Positions 1 through 8,629 of a stretch of DNA of 64,000 bases are shown in pieces. Within the stretch, counting starts at the first letter, position 1; each line of letters starts with the position of its first letter. Origin of the DNA: Betaproteobacteria bacterium (GTDB lineage Bacteria > Pseudomonadota > Gammaproteobacteria > Burkholderiales > Thiobacillaceae); NCBI GenBank assembly GCA_016234655.1, contig JACRAU010000027.1, positions 87,438 to 151,437 on the forward strand, read 5' to 3'. The position numbers and the translations under genes are program-made. The notes under the pieces are model-generated. The model was not told the DNA's origin and ran no database searches. It saw nothing but the letters and a program-made list of their open reading frames with translations.

Positions 1-353
1 GTCGGCTGGAACTTCGGCGATCGCCCGATTCGATAGGCGTACTCTGCGATGCCGTGCATCACATGGGTAACGGGTATCTTGCGTGGGCAGCCGACATAGC
101 AGTTGTAGCAGGAGGTGCACATCCACATAGACTTGGACTCCAGCACCTCATCCCGCTTGCCGGCGCGAATCATCATGAAGATTTCCTGCGGGGGGTGGTC
201 CCAGCCGTCTTGGAAATGGGTCGGGCATGAGCCGGAACAGAGCCCGCACTGCATACACATCTTCACCCACTCGCCCATCTCGGCTTGTTCCTCGATTTCC
301 TTGAGTAAATTGTTCTTGTAGCGAGCCTCCATCTCTTGATTCAAACCGCTCAT
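1..353 (-). CDS. HdrC-like iron-sulfur protein, 3' end outside window
   Basis: Only the first 117 codons are present; the gene runs off the left edge. The ATG at 353 begins MSGLNQEMEARYKNN. Two ferredoxin-type cysteine clusters are visible: CMQCGLCSGSCP (about residues 33-44) and CTSCYNCYVGCP (about 79-90). Each fits a [4Fe-4S] site of the heterodisulfide reductase subunit C family, which relays electrons to an HdrB-type CCG protein. No signal peptide or membrane segment is seen in this part, so it is probably cytoplasmic or peripheral. With dsr genes nearby, a role in sulfur or thiol-disulfide electron transfer is likely but inferred. The missing C-terminus prevents choosing between HdrC of an sHdr-type complex and another HdrC-like ferredoxin. 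Confidence 0.75.
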   Translation of the reverse strand, partial: MSGLNQEMEARYKNNLLKEIEEQAEMGEWVKMCMQCGLCSGSCPTHFQDGWDHPPQEIFMMIRAGKRDEVLESKSMWMCTSCYNCYVGCPRKIPVTHVMHGIAEYAYRIGRSPKFQP

Positions 354-468
354 TTCTGTGCCTCACGTCAGCAACCGATTGAAGGACGCAGCTGGCGATG
401 CCATCCAGCCATGTTGTGGGGAGTGGCATTGAACGCCGGGTGGATACCGTTGGCCTACAATAGATTCA

Positions 469-513
469 ACATAGACAAATATCCGACTATTACAATCAGG
501 TATTTGTCTATGT
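469..513. promoter_or_regulatory. 13-bp perfect inverted repeat upstream of hdrC-like gene
   Basis: Arms ACATAGACAAATA (469-481) and TATTTGTCTATGT (501-513) are perfect complements separated by 19 nt. They are AT-rich in GC-rich DNA and lie about 120-160 bp upstream of the hdrC-like start, in the otherwise empty stretch 354-606. This could be a dimeric-regulator operator or an RNA hairpin; no protein can be assigned from sequence. I see no gene in this interval. Confidence 0.5.
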
Positions 514-606
514 GAGGTTTCGCCCCCTTAGGGTGGTCAGACGGGGCATTCCTGCGACTACCCAGTAAGGCCGAATAGCACGCAGCCATACAGTCCCCAA
601 GTGCAA

Positions 607-632
607 CAAAAAAGCGGGCCGCAGCCCGCTTT
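607..632 (-). terminator. Rho-independent terminator of the cytochrome c gene
   Basis: Nine-base arms AAAGCGGGC (611-619) and GCCCGCTTT (624-632) surround a 4-nt loop. Read on the minus strand, the stem is followed by a T-run (the A-run at 608-613). It sits 23 bp after the stop of the small cytochrome c gene. Confidence 0.85.
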
Positions 633-654
633 CTCTTGTCCGCTATTAACCCGC

Positions 655-957
655 TTACAAGCTCATGATCCACTTCGCCAGCGCGGCGGCGTCGCCTTCG
701 GCCTTGGGCTGGGGCGGCATGGGGATGGCGCCGAATTTGCCTTTGCTGCCTTTGGCGATGCTTTCGGTCAGCGTCTTTTCGGCCTCTTTGTTGCCCTTGT
801 ATTTGGCGGCGATGTCCTTGAACGATGGGCCCATCAGTTTCTTGTCGATGGCATGGCAGTTCATGCACATGTTCTTCTTGGCCAGGGCTTCGTCGGCCAT
901 GACGGGGCCGGCGATGAGCAGGCCGGCGGTGACGAGGGCGAGGGGGATGAATCTCAT
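655..957 (-). CDS. small class I c-type cytochrome (c5/c551-like)
   Basis: A 100-residue protein with a cleavable signal peptide (MRFIPLALVTAGLLIAGPVMA) and one haem motif, CMNCH, at about residues 31-35. The distal methionine is probably in the IPMPPQP stretch near residue 80, as in cytochromes c551/c5. It should be a periplasmic electron carrier. A good FNR/DNR-like box lies about 80 bp upstream (1036-1049) and a strong terminator follows, so it appears to be a single-gene anaerobically induced unit. This supports the inference that it donates electrons to NirS or NorCB encoded in this window, but the partner is not shown by sequence. Confidence 0.85.
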   Translation of the reverse strand: MRFIPLALVTAGLLIAGPVMADEALAKKNMCMNCHAIDKKLMGPSFKDIAAKYKGNKEAEKTLTESIAKGSKGKFGAIPMPPQPKAEGDAAALAKWIMSL

Positions 958-1035
958 TGCGCTTCCTTTCGTGCGGTTGTGTCGAATCGGCGGGGAAATT
1001 TCAATGCCATTATGGTCGAGGGAGACGGTTTGTCA

Positions 1036-1049
1036 TTGATCGCGGTCAA
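1036..1049. promoter_or_regulatory. FNR/DNR-like box upstream of the cytochrome c gene
   Basis: TTGAT-CGCG-GTCAA matches the consensus TTGAT-N4-ATCAA at 9 of 10 positions. It lies between the chemoreceptor stop (1055) and the cytochrome c start (957), correctly placed to activate the latter. The family (FNR/ANR/DNR) is inferred from the motif only. Confidence 0.6.
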
Positions 1050-1054
1050 CTCGC

Positions 1055-2236
1055 TCAGTCGAGCTTGAAGCCTTTTACCGCCGCGTCGAGGTCGATGGCT
1101 TGGGCGCTTAGGCGGGTGGCGGTGCTGACGCCTTGTTCGCTGTTGCTGACGGTTTGCGTGTTCAGCGCTTCGATGTGTTCGATGTTGTCGAGCACGCTCT
1201 GCACCGCGTCTTTTTGCCGCTCGGTGGCCTGCGCGATTTCTTGCACGGTGCCGAGCACTTGGTCGAAGTGCGTGGTGATTTGTTCCAGGGCTTCGCCGGC
1301 CTGGCGGGCGCTGGTGACGCCGGTTTGGGCTTCGCTCATGCCGCTGGCGATGGCGTCGATGGCTTGGCCGGTTTCTTCTTGGATGCTGTGGATCATGGTG
1401 CCGATTTCGCTAGTGGCCTGGGTGGTCTTTTCGGCCAGTTTGCGCACTTCGTCGGCCACCACGGCGAAGCCTCGGCCCTGTTCGCCGGCGCGCGCGGCCT
1501 CGATGGCGGCATTGAGCGCGAGCAGGTTGGTCTGGTCGGCGATTTCCTTGATGGCGGCGACGATGGCGCCGATCTGCTGCGAGCTTTCGCCGAGCTTGGC
1601 CACGCGCTCGGTGGCGCTGCTGACCGAGGCGTGGATGCGCTCCATGCCTTGGATGCTTTCCCGTGCCTTGGCGATGCCCTGGTTGGCGACCTCGCCGGCC
1701 TCTTTGGCCTGGTTCGACGCGGTGGACGATTGATGCGCGATGCCGCCGATGGTGGAGGCGAGGTTTTGCATGGCGTTGTTGATCTGGCCGGTGCGTTCGG
1801 CCTGTTCGTCGACGTGGCCGTGGATTTCTTCGACCTGGCCCCGGATCGTGTCGCTGGCCTGGCGCACTTGATGGCTCAGGCCCACGGTGTGGCTGATCAG
1901 GTCGCGCAGGGTGGCGGCCATGTTGTTGAAGCTGGTGATGATCTCGCCGATGGTGTCGTCGCTACGCATGCCGCAGGTGAAGGTGAGGTCCTTGCGGGCG
2001 ATGGCGCCGGCCACTTCGGAGATGCGGCGCAGCTTGGAGACGAGCACGACGTTCATCATCCAGTAGTTGGCGACGCCGATGAACAGGCCGGCGATGAAGC
2101 AGCCGACCACGAACCAGGGCAGCATGCCCGGTTTCCACTCGACGAAGATGTTGGCGTAGAACGGGAAGACGCCGGCGACGAATACGCCGAAGCCCAGGAA
2201 CGAGAGCAAGACGCGACGGAGAATGCTGTTTTTCAT
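1055..2236 (-). CDS. methyl-accepting chemotaxis protein
   Basis: A 393-residue chemoreceptor. Two transmembrane helices lie close together (about residues 8-30 and 38-62) with almost no periplasmic domain between them. A HAMP-like segment follows, then the cytoplasmic signalling domain with the highly conserved hairpin tip ([20 protein letters not shown], around residues 235-255). The tiny periplasmic loop means it cannot bind a ligand there in the usual way; it more likely senses a membrane or internal signal such as redox state or energy. It would feed a CheA/CheW array; no other chemotaxis genes are in the window. It is a single gene, oriented with the cytochrome c gene. Confidence 0.9.
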   Translation of the reverse strand: MKNSILRRVLLSFLGFGVFVAGVFPFYANIFVEWKPGMLPWFVVGCFIAGLFIGVANYWMMNVVLVSKLRRISEVAGAIARKDLTFTCGMRSDDTIGEIITSFNNMAATLRDLISHTVGLSHQVRQASDTIRGQVEEIHGHVDEQAERTGQINNAMQNLASTIGGIAHQSSTASNQAKEAGEVANQGIAKARESIQGMERIHASVSSATERVAKLGESSQQIGAIVAAIKEIADQTNLLALNAAIEAARAGEQGRGFAVVADEVRKLAEKTTQATSEIGTMIHSIQEETGQAIDAIASGMSEAQTGVTSARQAGEALEQITTHFDQVLGTVQEIAQATERQKDAVQSVLDNIEHIEALNTQTVSNSEQGVSTATRLSAQAIDLDAAVKGFKLD

Positions 2237-2315
2237 ATGGAGCGGCCCGTGTCTAGTACGAATGGCCCGGATTATAGCCAGCTCGGGGCGATTGCAAGAG
2301 CCCCGGGCCTGGTTT

Positions 2316-3122
2316 TTACCACTTCACGACATGGACGTTGTTGAGCGAACGGCCGAGGAAGCGCTCGCCGATGGTCTGGAAGCGCAAAGGCACGTCGGTG
2401 ACGTGGAAGTGGTAGTCGGCCGGCGCCCGCGACGGGGTGTGCAGATTCAGGTCGGTGAGCAGGGCGGCGGTGCGCTCGGCCATGGCCTCGGCCGAATCGA
2501 CCAGGGTGGTTTGCGGCCCGGCCACCTCGGCCAGCAGCGGTTTGAGCAGCGGGTAGTGGGTGCAGCCGAGCACCAGGGTATCGACCTTTTCGGCCAGCAC
2601 CGGTTTCAAGTATTCCTGCGCGGTCAGCCGGGTGACCGGGTGATCGAGCCAGCCTTCCTCGACCAGCGGCACGAACAGCGCGCAGGCCTGGGACACCACG
2701 CGGGCATCGGGCTCCACCTCGTGGATGGCGCGGGCATAGGCGTTGCTGTTGATGGTGGTCGGCGTGCCGATCACGCCGATGCGCCGAGTCTCGGTGGCGG
2801 CCAGGGCCGACAGCGCGCCGGCCTCGATCACGTCCAGCACCGGCACCGGCGACAGGTCGCGCACCACCTGGGCCGAGACCGAGGCCATGGTGTTGCAGGC
2901 GATGATCAGCAGCTTAACCTCGCGCTCCAGCAAAAACTGGGCGATCTGCGTGGTGTAGTGGGCGATGGTTTCGACCGACTTCACGCCGTAAGGTACGCGC
3001 GCGGTGTCGCCGAAGTATTCGATGTGCTCGAACGGCAGGCGTTCCATCAGCGCGCGCACCACGGTCAGGCCGCCGACGCCGGAATCGAAGACACCGATGG
3101 GACTGTTCGGGTTAAAATGCAT
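2316..3122 (-). CDS. murI: glutamate racemase
   Basis: Converts L-glutamate to D-glutamate for peptidoglycan synthesis in the cytoplasm. The 268-residue length is typical. The two catalytic cysteines sit in [10 protein letters not shown] (about residue 73) and [11 protein letters not shown] (about 184). The N-terminal [14 protein letters not shown] and the [11 protein letters not shown] substrate-loop motif are also intact. The ATG at 3122 begins [15 protein letters not shown]. It is divergent from the diguanylate cyclase at 3220 and followed by the chemoreceptor, with no obvious operon partner. Confidence 0.96.
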   Translation of the reverse strand: MHFNPNSPIGVFDSGVGGLTVVRALMERLPFEHIEYFGDTARVPYGVKSVETIAHYTTQIAQFLLEREVKLLIIACNTMASVSAQVVRDLSPVPVLDVIEAGALSALAATETRRIGVIGTPTTINSNAYARAIHEVEPDARVVSQACALFVPLVEEGWLDHPVTRLTAQEYLKPVLAEKVDTLVLGCTHYPLLKPLLAEVAGPQTTLVDSAEAMAERTAALLTDLNLHTPSRAPADYHFHVTDVPLRFQTIGERFLGRSLNNVHVVKW

Positions 3123-3219
3123 AGTTAATCAGCAATACCAATTCAAATAAAACATACGGATATTGTATGCCTTGTTCGTGGACTCCATGGCCGCGAACTG
3201 GATATTAGGAGAGAGGGGC

Positions 3220-4404
3220 ATGTGGCAGCGCTTGGGTAATACGTTCTTGCATTGGGCTCAAAATCTGCTGCACGAGTTGCAGCACGGCGAGTTGGTCTGG
3301 TTGTTGAGCCCGGCCCAGCATATGACCTTGCTGGCCAACCGGCGCGCGGCCATGATCATCTCGCGCGTGCGCTTGTGGGCCACGTTGTTCGCGATTCTCA
3401 CCCCGCTCTGGATCGTGGTCGACCTGATGGTGTTCAAGTGGCCGATGTGGGGCGTCCTGGCCGGCTCGCGCCTGCTCGCCAGCCTAGCCTTCGCCGCCTT
3501 GGCGTTGATGGTCAAGCGCGACGGCAATATGCGCCACGCCTATCTGGCCCTGGTCTTGTTGTTCGCCATCCCGACGGTATTTTTCATCGTCACCTATCCC
3601 ATGGTCGCGCCGTTCCGGCTGCAAGGCCTCGCCAGCTCGGTGGCGCTGGGCTATACCTTCCTGCCCTTCCTGGTGCTGGCCGGCCTGGGCATCTTTCCGT
3701 TGACCTTGCTCGAAGGCATGGTGTTCAGCCTGCCGGCCCTGGCCGGCACCTGGATGGCGACGGTGTGGCTGTGCAACTGCGCCGATCAATACAACCTGCT
3801 CGGCATGTATTGGCTGCTGATCCTGATCGCCGGCGTCGCCACCATCTCGGGCATGAGCCAATTGGGTTTCACCATCGCGCTGGTGCGCCAAGCGGTGCGC
3901 GACGTGTTGACCAACGCCTTCACCCGCGCCAGCGGCGGCGAGTTGCTCGACATCCAATACATCCTGTCCGTGCGCAACGGTTCGCCGCTGACCGTGGCCT
4001 TCGTCGACCTGGACAACTTCAAGCAGATCAACGACCAGCATGGCCACGAGGCGGGCGACGAGGCGCTGCGCCAGGCCACGAACCAGATTCGCGCCCATGC
4101 CCGCATGGGCGACATGCTGGTGCGTTGGGGCGGCGAGGAGTTCCTGCTGGTGTTTCCCAATACCGACATCGCCAGCGCCCGTCTGGCCCTGGAGCGGCTG
4201 CGCGAGGCCGGACTCGGCCTGCGGCCGAACGGCGAGCCGCTGACCGCGAGCATCGGCCTGGCCGAGCGGCTGAAGGATGGCCAGGAGGACTGGCAAGGCC
4301 TGATCGCCCTGGCCGACCGCCGCATGTACGAGGCCAAGCGCACCGGCAAGAACCGCGTGGTCTATTCGGGCGAGGGGCTGCTGGCCAAGCCCCAGCCGGC
4401 CTAA
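3220..4404 (+). CDS. membrane-bound diguanylate cyclase
   Basis: Makes cyclic di-GMP from two GTP. The N-terminal half holds about five or six hydrophobic segments (residues 30-220) with no recognisable ligand domain. The C-terminal GGDEF domain has the signature RWGGEEF, and an RxxD inhibitory site (RMGD) exactly five residues before it, so product feedback inhibition is expected. I chose ATG 3220 (394 residues) because it has a strong ribosome-binding site (AGGAGAGAGG) a few bases upstream; a longer reading from 3163 lacks one. The input signal is unknown. It is divergent from murI. Confidence 0.88.
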   Translation: MWQRLGNTFLHWAQNLLHELQHGELVWLLSPAQHMTLLANRRAAMIISRVRLWATLFAILTPLWIVVDLMVFKWPMWGVLAGSRLLASLAFAALALMVKRDGNMRHAYLALVLLFAIPTVFFIVTYPMVAPFRLQGLASSVALGYTFLPFLVLAGLGIFPLTLLEGMVFSLPALAGTWMATVWLCNCADQYNLLGMYWLLILIAGVATISGMSQLGFTIALVRQAVRDVLTNAFTRASGGELLDIQYILSVRNGSPLTVAFVDLDNFKQINDQHGHEAGDEALRQATNQIRAHARMGDMLVRWGGEEFLLVFPNTDIASARLALERLREAGLGLRPNGEPLTASIGLAERLKDGQEDWQGLIALADRRMYEAKRTGKNRVVYSGEGLLAKPQPA

Positions 4405-4546
4405 GAAGCTGTTTTAAAAGATCGCTGCTCCTGCAATTTGGCCGTAGGGAGCGCCATGCGCACCAACGAATGATCGAGATGGTGCGCAGGCGCACCCTAC
4501 GACCACGTTGAGGCATAGACATGTGGGAGTGGCCTCCTGGCCGCGA
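4405..4546. repeat. REP-like intergenic repeats after the diguanylate cyclase
   Basis: Three repeat pieces lie together. AGAAGCTGTTTTAAAAGATC at 4404-4423 resembles the ends of the nested element at 44731-44863. An inverted pair runs from 4444 (GTAGGGAGCGCCATGCGCACC) to 4500 (GGTGCGCAGGCGCACCCTAC). A REP core GTGGGAGTGGCCTCCTGGCC follows at 4523-4542. The stretch separates the convergent diguanylate cyclase and queG genes and has no coding potential. Confidence 0.65.
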
Positions 4547-4576
4547 AATCGCCTGATAAAGGGCATAAAGGCCGCT

Positions 4577-5653
4577 CTACAGGGCAGTTCCGGGCTTCAA
4601 TCGATCCAAGGCCCAGGCCACGTGCTCGCGCACCAGCGCGGAGGGGTGGTCCCGGCGCGTTTGTAGCGCCGCCAGCGCGGCGGTGGCGACCGGCCCGTTG
4701 CCGAGCGCGACCGCGATGTTGCGTAGCCAGCGTTCATGGCCGATGCGGCGGATCGGCGAACCGGCCAGCCGCGCGTCGAACTCCGCTTCCGTCCAGCCGA
4801 ACAACGCCACCAGCGTGGCCGTATCCAGGCCGTTGCGCGGCGCGAAGTCCGCCTCGCGCGTGGCCCGGGCGAAGCGGTTCCACGGGCAGGCCAATTGGCA
4901 GTCGTCGCAGCCGTAGATGCGGTTGCCCATGAGCGGCCGCAGCTCGATGGGGATGCTGCCCGGCAATTCGATGGTGAGATAGGAGATGCAGCGCCGGGCA
5001 TCGACCTCGTGCGGCGCGACGATGGCCTGGGTCGGGCAGATATCGAGGCAGGCTTGGCAGGTGCCGCAATGGTTGGCCTTGGGCGGGTCGGGCGCCAGGT
5101 CGAGGTCGCAGTAGATCTCGCCGAGAAAGAACCAGGAACCGGCGTGGCGGTCGATCAGCAGCGTGTGCTTGCCGCGCCAGCCCAGGCCGGATTGGGCCGC
5201 GAGATCGACCTCCATGACCGGCGCGCTGTCGGTGAACACCCGGTAATCGAACGCGCCGGTCTCGACCGCGATGCGCTCGGCCAGCTTTTGCAGCCGGTTG
5301 CGCATGACCTTGTGGTAGTCGCGGCCCAGCGCATAGCGCGAGACATAGGCCCGTTCGGCATCGCGCAAGATGGCATCGGCCGCGTGGCCGGCCGGCAGGT
5401 AGTCGAGCCGCGCCGTGATCACCGTGCGCGTGCCGGGCAGCAGCTCGGCCGGGCGGGCGCGCTTGCCGCCGTGCCGGGCCATATAATCCATGTCGCCGTG
5501 ATAGCCCTTGGCCAGCCAATCGGCCAGCCGCGCCTCGGCCGCGCCGAGTTCGATGCCGGCGAAGCCGATGGCGTCGAAGCCGAGTTCCCGGCCCCAGGCG
5601 CGGATCGCGGCCTTGAGTTGTTCCGTCTCGTGAGGAGAAATGGCATGTCCCAT
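4577..5653 (-). CDS. queG: epoxyqueuosine reductase
   Basis: Catalyses the last step of queuosine tRNA modification, reducing epoxyqueuosine at the wobble base using cobalamin and two [4Fe-4S] clusters. The 358-residue protein has the ferredoxin pair CGTCQACLDICP and CDDCQLACPWNRF, the catalytic-loop motif FTDSAPVMEVD, and a C-terminal HEAT-like tail. The best start (ATG 5653) overlaps the divergent tsaE start by 9 bp, so the two genes share their 5' region; a shorter start without the overlap is not obvious because the conserved N-terminal helix begins near residue 10. Confidence 0.95.
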   Translation of the reverse strand: MGHAISPHETEQLKAAIRAWGRELGFDAIGFAGIELGAAEARLADWLAKGYHGDMDYMARHGGKRARPAELLPGTRTVITARLDYLPAGHAADAILRDAERAYVSRYALGRDYHKVMRNRLQKLAERIAVETGAFDYRVFTDSAPVMEVDLAAQSGLGWRGKHTLLIDRHAGSWFFLGEIYCDLDLAPDPPKANHCGTCQACLDICPTQAIVAPHEVDARRCISYLTIELPGSIPIELRPLMGNRIYGCDDCQLACPWNRFARATREADFAPRNGLDTATLVALFGWTEAEFDARLAGSPIRRIGHERWLRNIAVALGNGPVATAALAALQTRRDHPSALVREHVAWALDRLKPGTAL

Positions 5654-6133
5654 GCCGCCGATGATAGCCTGAGCTTGGCCCTGCCCGACGAAGCGGCGAC
5701 GCTGGCCCTGGGCGCGCGCCTGGCCGGCGTATTGCGGCCGGGCATGACGGTTTACCTGTCCGGCGACCTGGGCGCGGGCAAGACGACGCTGACCCGCGGG
5801 TTGCTTAGAAGCCTCGGTTACGCGGGGCGGGTGAAGAGTCCGACCTATACTTTGGTTGAACTTTATGAAATTCCGAGATTAAACTTATATCACTTTGATT
5901 TATATCGTTTCGCCGATCCGGCCGAGTGGGCAGAGGCGGGGTTTCGCGAATACTTCAATGCGGACTCCGTCTGTCTGGTCGAATGGCCGGAAAAAGCGGC
6001 GGGGCTCTTGCCCGAACCGGACCTGACGGTCCGCTTGGAAATCTTGGACGAAGGCCGCGCGGTCAGCGTGGCGGCCGCTACGGAGGCGGGAAGACGTTGT
6101 ATCGAGGCGCTCAAATCCTCTTCAAATACGTGA
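5645..6133 (+). CDS. tsaE: tRNA threonylcarbamoyladenosine ATPase subunit TsaE
   Basis: The ATPase partner of TsaBD in t6A37 tRNA modification. The Walker A motif is in SGDLGAGKTTLTRG, followed by the family motifs SPTYTLVE and LYHFDLYR and a C-terminal VEWPEKA. The ATG at 5645 gives 162 residues, the usual size. It lies back-to-back with queG (another tRNA-modification gene) and overlaps the downstream amidase gene, as tsaE-amiC pairs commonly do in proteobacteria. Confidence 0.95.
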   Translation: MSHAADDSLSLALPDEAATLALGARLAGVLRPGMTVYLSGDLGAGKTTLTRGLLRSLGYAGRVKSPTYTLVELYEIPRLNLYHFDLYRFADPAEWAEAGFREYFNADSVCLVEWPEKAAGLLPEPDLTVRLEILDEGRAVSVAAATEAGRRCIEALKSSSNT

Positions 6134-7344
6134 TGCTCGCGCTGCTGGCCTGGGCCGGCTTGGCTCAGGCCGCCGTGGGCGTGAAGGGCGTGCGTCTGTG
6201 GCCGTCGGCCGACTATAGCCGCATCACCGTCGAACTGAATGCGGAGATCGGTTTCAAGCAGTTCCAGCTCAAGAACCCCGACCGCATCGTGCTCGACCTC
6301 GAAGGCGTCGAGCCCCAGCCGGCCTTGCTCGAAATCACCGGCAAGATCGCGGCGCAAGACCCTTACATCGCCGCCGTGCGCGTCGCGCTCAATCGGCCCG
6401 GCGTTACCCGCATGGTGATCGACCTCAAGCAGGAAAGCCGACCGCAGATATTCACCTTGAAGCCTTATGGCGAATACGGCCATCGCCTGGTGCTCGATGT
6501 CTATCCGGCGGCGGCGCCGCCGACCTTGGACAAACAGGTGGAAAGCGCCATCGCCCAGGCCGAGCAGACGAACAAGCCGGCCGACAAGGGCGCGGCGCCC
6601 GCCAAGGCCGGCAAGAGCGAGATGATGCGTCTGCTTACCGTGGCCATCGACGCCGGCCACGGTGGCGAAGACCCGGGGGCCTTGGGTGCCAACGGTTCGC
6701 ACGAAAAAAACGTCACCCTGGCCGTCGCTCGCCGGCTCAAGGCGCAGATCGACCGTCAACCGAATATGCGCGCCTATCTCACCCGCGACGGCGACTACTT
6801 CATCCCGCTGCACGACCGGGTGAACAAGGCGCGGCGGGCGCAGGCCGACCTGTTCGTGTCCATCCACGCCGATGCCTTCGTCCGTCCGGATGCGCGCGGC
6901 TCCTCGGTGTTCGCGTTGTCGGAAAAGGGCGCCACCTCGGCGGCGGCGCGCTGGCTGGCCAAGCGCGAGAACGACGCCGACCTGATCGGCGGCGTCAACA
7001 TCGACGTGAAGGATGTCTACCTCAAGCAGACCCTGCTCGACCTGTCGCAGACCGCGACCATCTCCGACAGCCTGAAGCTGGGCCGCGCCGTGCTCGACGA
7101 ACTGGGCGAGGTCAACACCTTGCATAAGCCGCATGTCGAGCAGGCCGGCTTTGCCGTGCTGAAGGCGCCGGACATCCCGTCCATCCTGGTAGAGACCGCC
7201 TTTATCTCCAACCCGGACGAGGAGCGCCGGCTGACCGACGACGCCTACCAGGATAAATTGGCCGCCGCCATCGTCACCGGCATCAAGCGCTATTTCGACA
7301 AGAACCCGCCGCTGGCTCGGTCGCGCGTGGCCCAAAGCTTTTGA
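6097..7344 (+). CDS. amiC: N-acetylmuramoyl-L-alanine amidase (AmiC-type, AMIN + Amidase_3)
   Basis: Periplasmic zinc hydrolase that cleaves the stem peptide from muramic acid during cell separation. After a signal peptide ending LAWAGLAQA comes an AMIN domain (about residues 40-140), a short linker, and an Amidase_3 domain starting VAIDAGHGGEDPGALG with the zinc histidine and a later glutamate in LVETAFISNPDEE. I chose TTG 6097 because GGAGG lies 10 bp upstream and this start supplies the charged signal-peptide N-region; ATG 6133 would leave a very short leader. The gene overlaps tsaE by 37 bp. Confidence 0.9.
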   Translation: MYRGAQILFKYVMLALLAWAGLAQAAVGVKGVRLWPSADYSRITVELNAEIGFKQFQLKNPDRIVLDLEGVEPQPALLEITGKIAAQDPYIAAVRVALNRPGVTRMVIDLKQESRPQIFTLKPYGEYGHRLVLDVYPAAAPPTLDKQVESAIAQAEQTNKPADKGAAPAKAGKSEMMRLLTVAIDAGHGGEDPGALGANGSHEKNVTLAVARRLKAQIDRQPNMRAYLTRDGDYFIPLHDRVNKARRAQADLFVSIHADAFVRPDARGSSVFALSEKGATSAAARWLAKRENDADLIGGVNIDVKDVYLKQTLLDLSQTATISDSLKLGRAVLDELGEVNTLHKPHVEQAGFAVLKAPDIPSILVETAFISNPDEERRLTDDAYQDKLAAAIVTGIKRYFDKNPPLARSRVAQSF

Positions 7345-7405
7345 CCTATAGGTACCCTACGGGTACTATGCCTCTCCCCCGGTAATCGCATCGTTTCCCC
7401 CGCCC

Positions 7406-8629
7406 GTGGCCCAACAGGACGTCACCGTTTCCCCTTTGCAGCGCATGGACCCCATGCCGCCCGCGTCTGTCGCCGTATCGTCGGCCAATCAGGCGGCGGC
7501 CCTGGAGGTGCTGGCCGAGATCGCCGCCAGCATGAGCGGCGAGAGCAACGTCGAGCAGATGCTCATGCGCTTCCTGCAAATCATGGTGCGCCTGGCCGGC
7601 GCGCGCGCCGGCGTGGTGCGCGTGCTGACCGCCGACGGCGGCCACCTGCGCCTGGTCGGCGCCATCGGCCTGCCCGAGGCGGTGGTGGAAAAGGAACGCT
7701 ACATGCCGCTCGAATGCGGCATCTGCGGCCAGGCCACGATGACCCAAGACGCGCAGGTCGGCCAGGTGCTGACGGTGTGCCAGAAGCAGGTGCGCCACAT
7801 GTACGTCGCCAACCAGTGCCGCACCATCTTCGCGGTGCCGATGCGGCACAAGGGCAAGGTGCTCGGCGTCTACAATCTGTTCATGGACGACGAGCACCAG
7901 TTGCCGAACGACGTGCGCTACCTGTTCAACTCGATCAGCGAACACCTTGGCATGGCGCTGGAGAACACCCGGCTGACGCGCGAGAACGTGCGCATCTCGC
8001 TGATGAACGAGCGCACCATGCTGGCCAACCAGATCCACGACTCGGTCGCGCAGACCCTGGCTTATGCCAAGATGCGCCTGACCGTGCTGACCGAGGCCAT
8101 GGCCGACGGCGAGCTGGAGCGCGCCAACGGCTACATCGCCGACGTGGAGGAGGCGGTGGACGTGGCCTACGCCGAGATTCGCAACCTGATCACCCAGTTC
8201 CGCGACCGCATCGACCCGCGCGGCCTGGTGCCGGCCTTGCAGGAGATGGTGGAGAGCTTCCGCAAGAAGGCCAACGCCGATGTCGACTTCCTTAACGTCG
8301 CGCAAGACGTGATGCTGACGCCGGAAGAAGAGGTGCAGGTCTTCCACATCATCCAAGAGGCGCTGTACAACATCAGCAAGCACGCCCGCGCGCGGCACGT
8401 CATCGTCACCCTCGACCTGCACGAGGGCAACTACATCGTCAACGTCGCCGACGACGGCGTCGGCCTGCACGGCGGCAGCGCGTCGCACGTCGGCAAGAGC
8501 TTCGGCCTCACCATCATGCGCGAGCGCGCGGCCAAGCTGAACGGTAAACTCACCATCGAAAGCCGGCCGGCCGGCGGCACCCTGGTGCGGCTCACCTTCC
8601 CGGCGCGGCAACCGGAGTCGGCGGTATGA
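7406..8629 (+). CDS. soluble NarX-like sensor histidine kinase with GAF domain
   Basis: A 407-residue kinase with no membrane segment. The N-terminal half is a GAF-like domain (about residues 30-195) with an unusual cysteine set: ECGICGQA, VCQKQVRHM and NQCRTIF. The dimerisation/phosphotransfer motif NQIHDSVAQTLAYAKMRL marks the HisKA_3 class used by NarX; the ATP domain has EEVQVFHIIQEALYNISKHA and VADDGVGL. The regulator at 8626 overlaps its end by 4 bp and is the cognate partner. The start (GTG 7406) has no clear ribosome-binding site, so the true N-terminus may differ. A cytoplasmic redox, NO or nitrate cue is an inference from the cysteines and the family. Confidence 0.85.
   Translation: MAQQDVTVSPLQRMDPMPPASVAVSSANQAAALEVLAEIAASMSGESNVEQMLMRFLQIMVRLAGARAGVVRVLTADGGHLRLVGAIGLPEAVVEKERYMPLECGICGQATMTQDAQVGQVLTVCQKQVRHMYVANQCRTIFAVPMRHKGKVLGVYNLFMDDEHQLPNDVRYLFNSISEHLGMALENTRLTRENVRISLMNERTMLANQIHDSVAQTLAYAKMRLTVLTEAMADGELERANGYIADVEEAVDVAYAEIRNLITQFRDRIDPRGLVPALQEMVESFRKKANADVDFLNVAQDVMLTPEEEVQVFHIIQEALYNISKHARARHVIVTLDLHEGNYIVNVADDGVGLHGGSASHVGKSFGLTIMRERAAKLNGKLTIESRPAGGTLVRLTFPARQPESAV

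Noticed and set aside
1133..2344. 403-codon open frame on the plus strand opposite the chemoreceptor
   Set aside because: Its sequence mirrors the chemoreceptor codons and has no family resemblance.
3163..3219. Upstream start for the first diguanylate cyclase
   Set aside because: The codons before 3220 include the strong ribosome-binding site and no conserved N-terminal segment.
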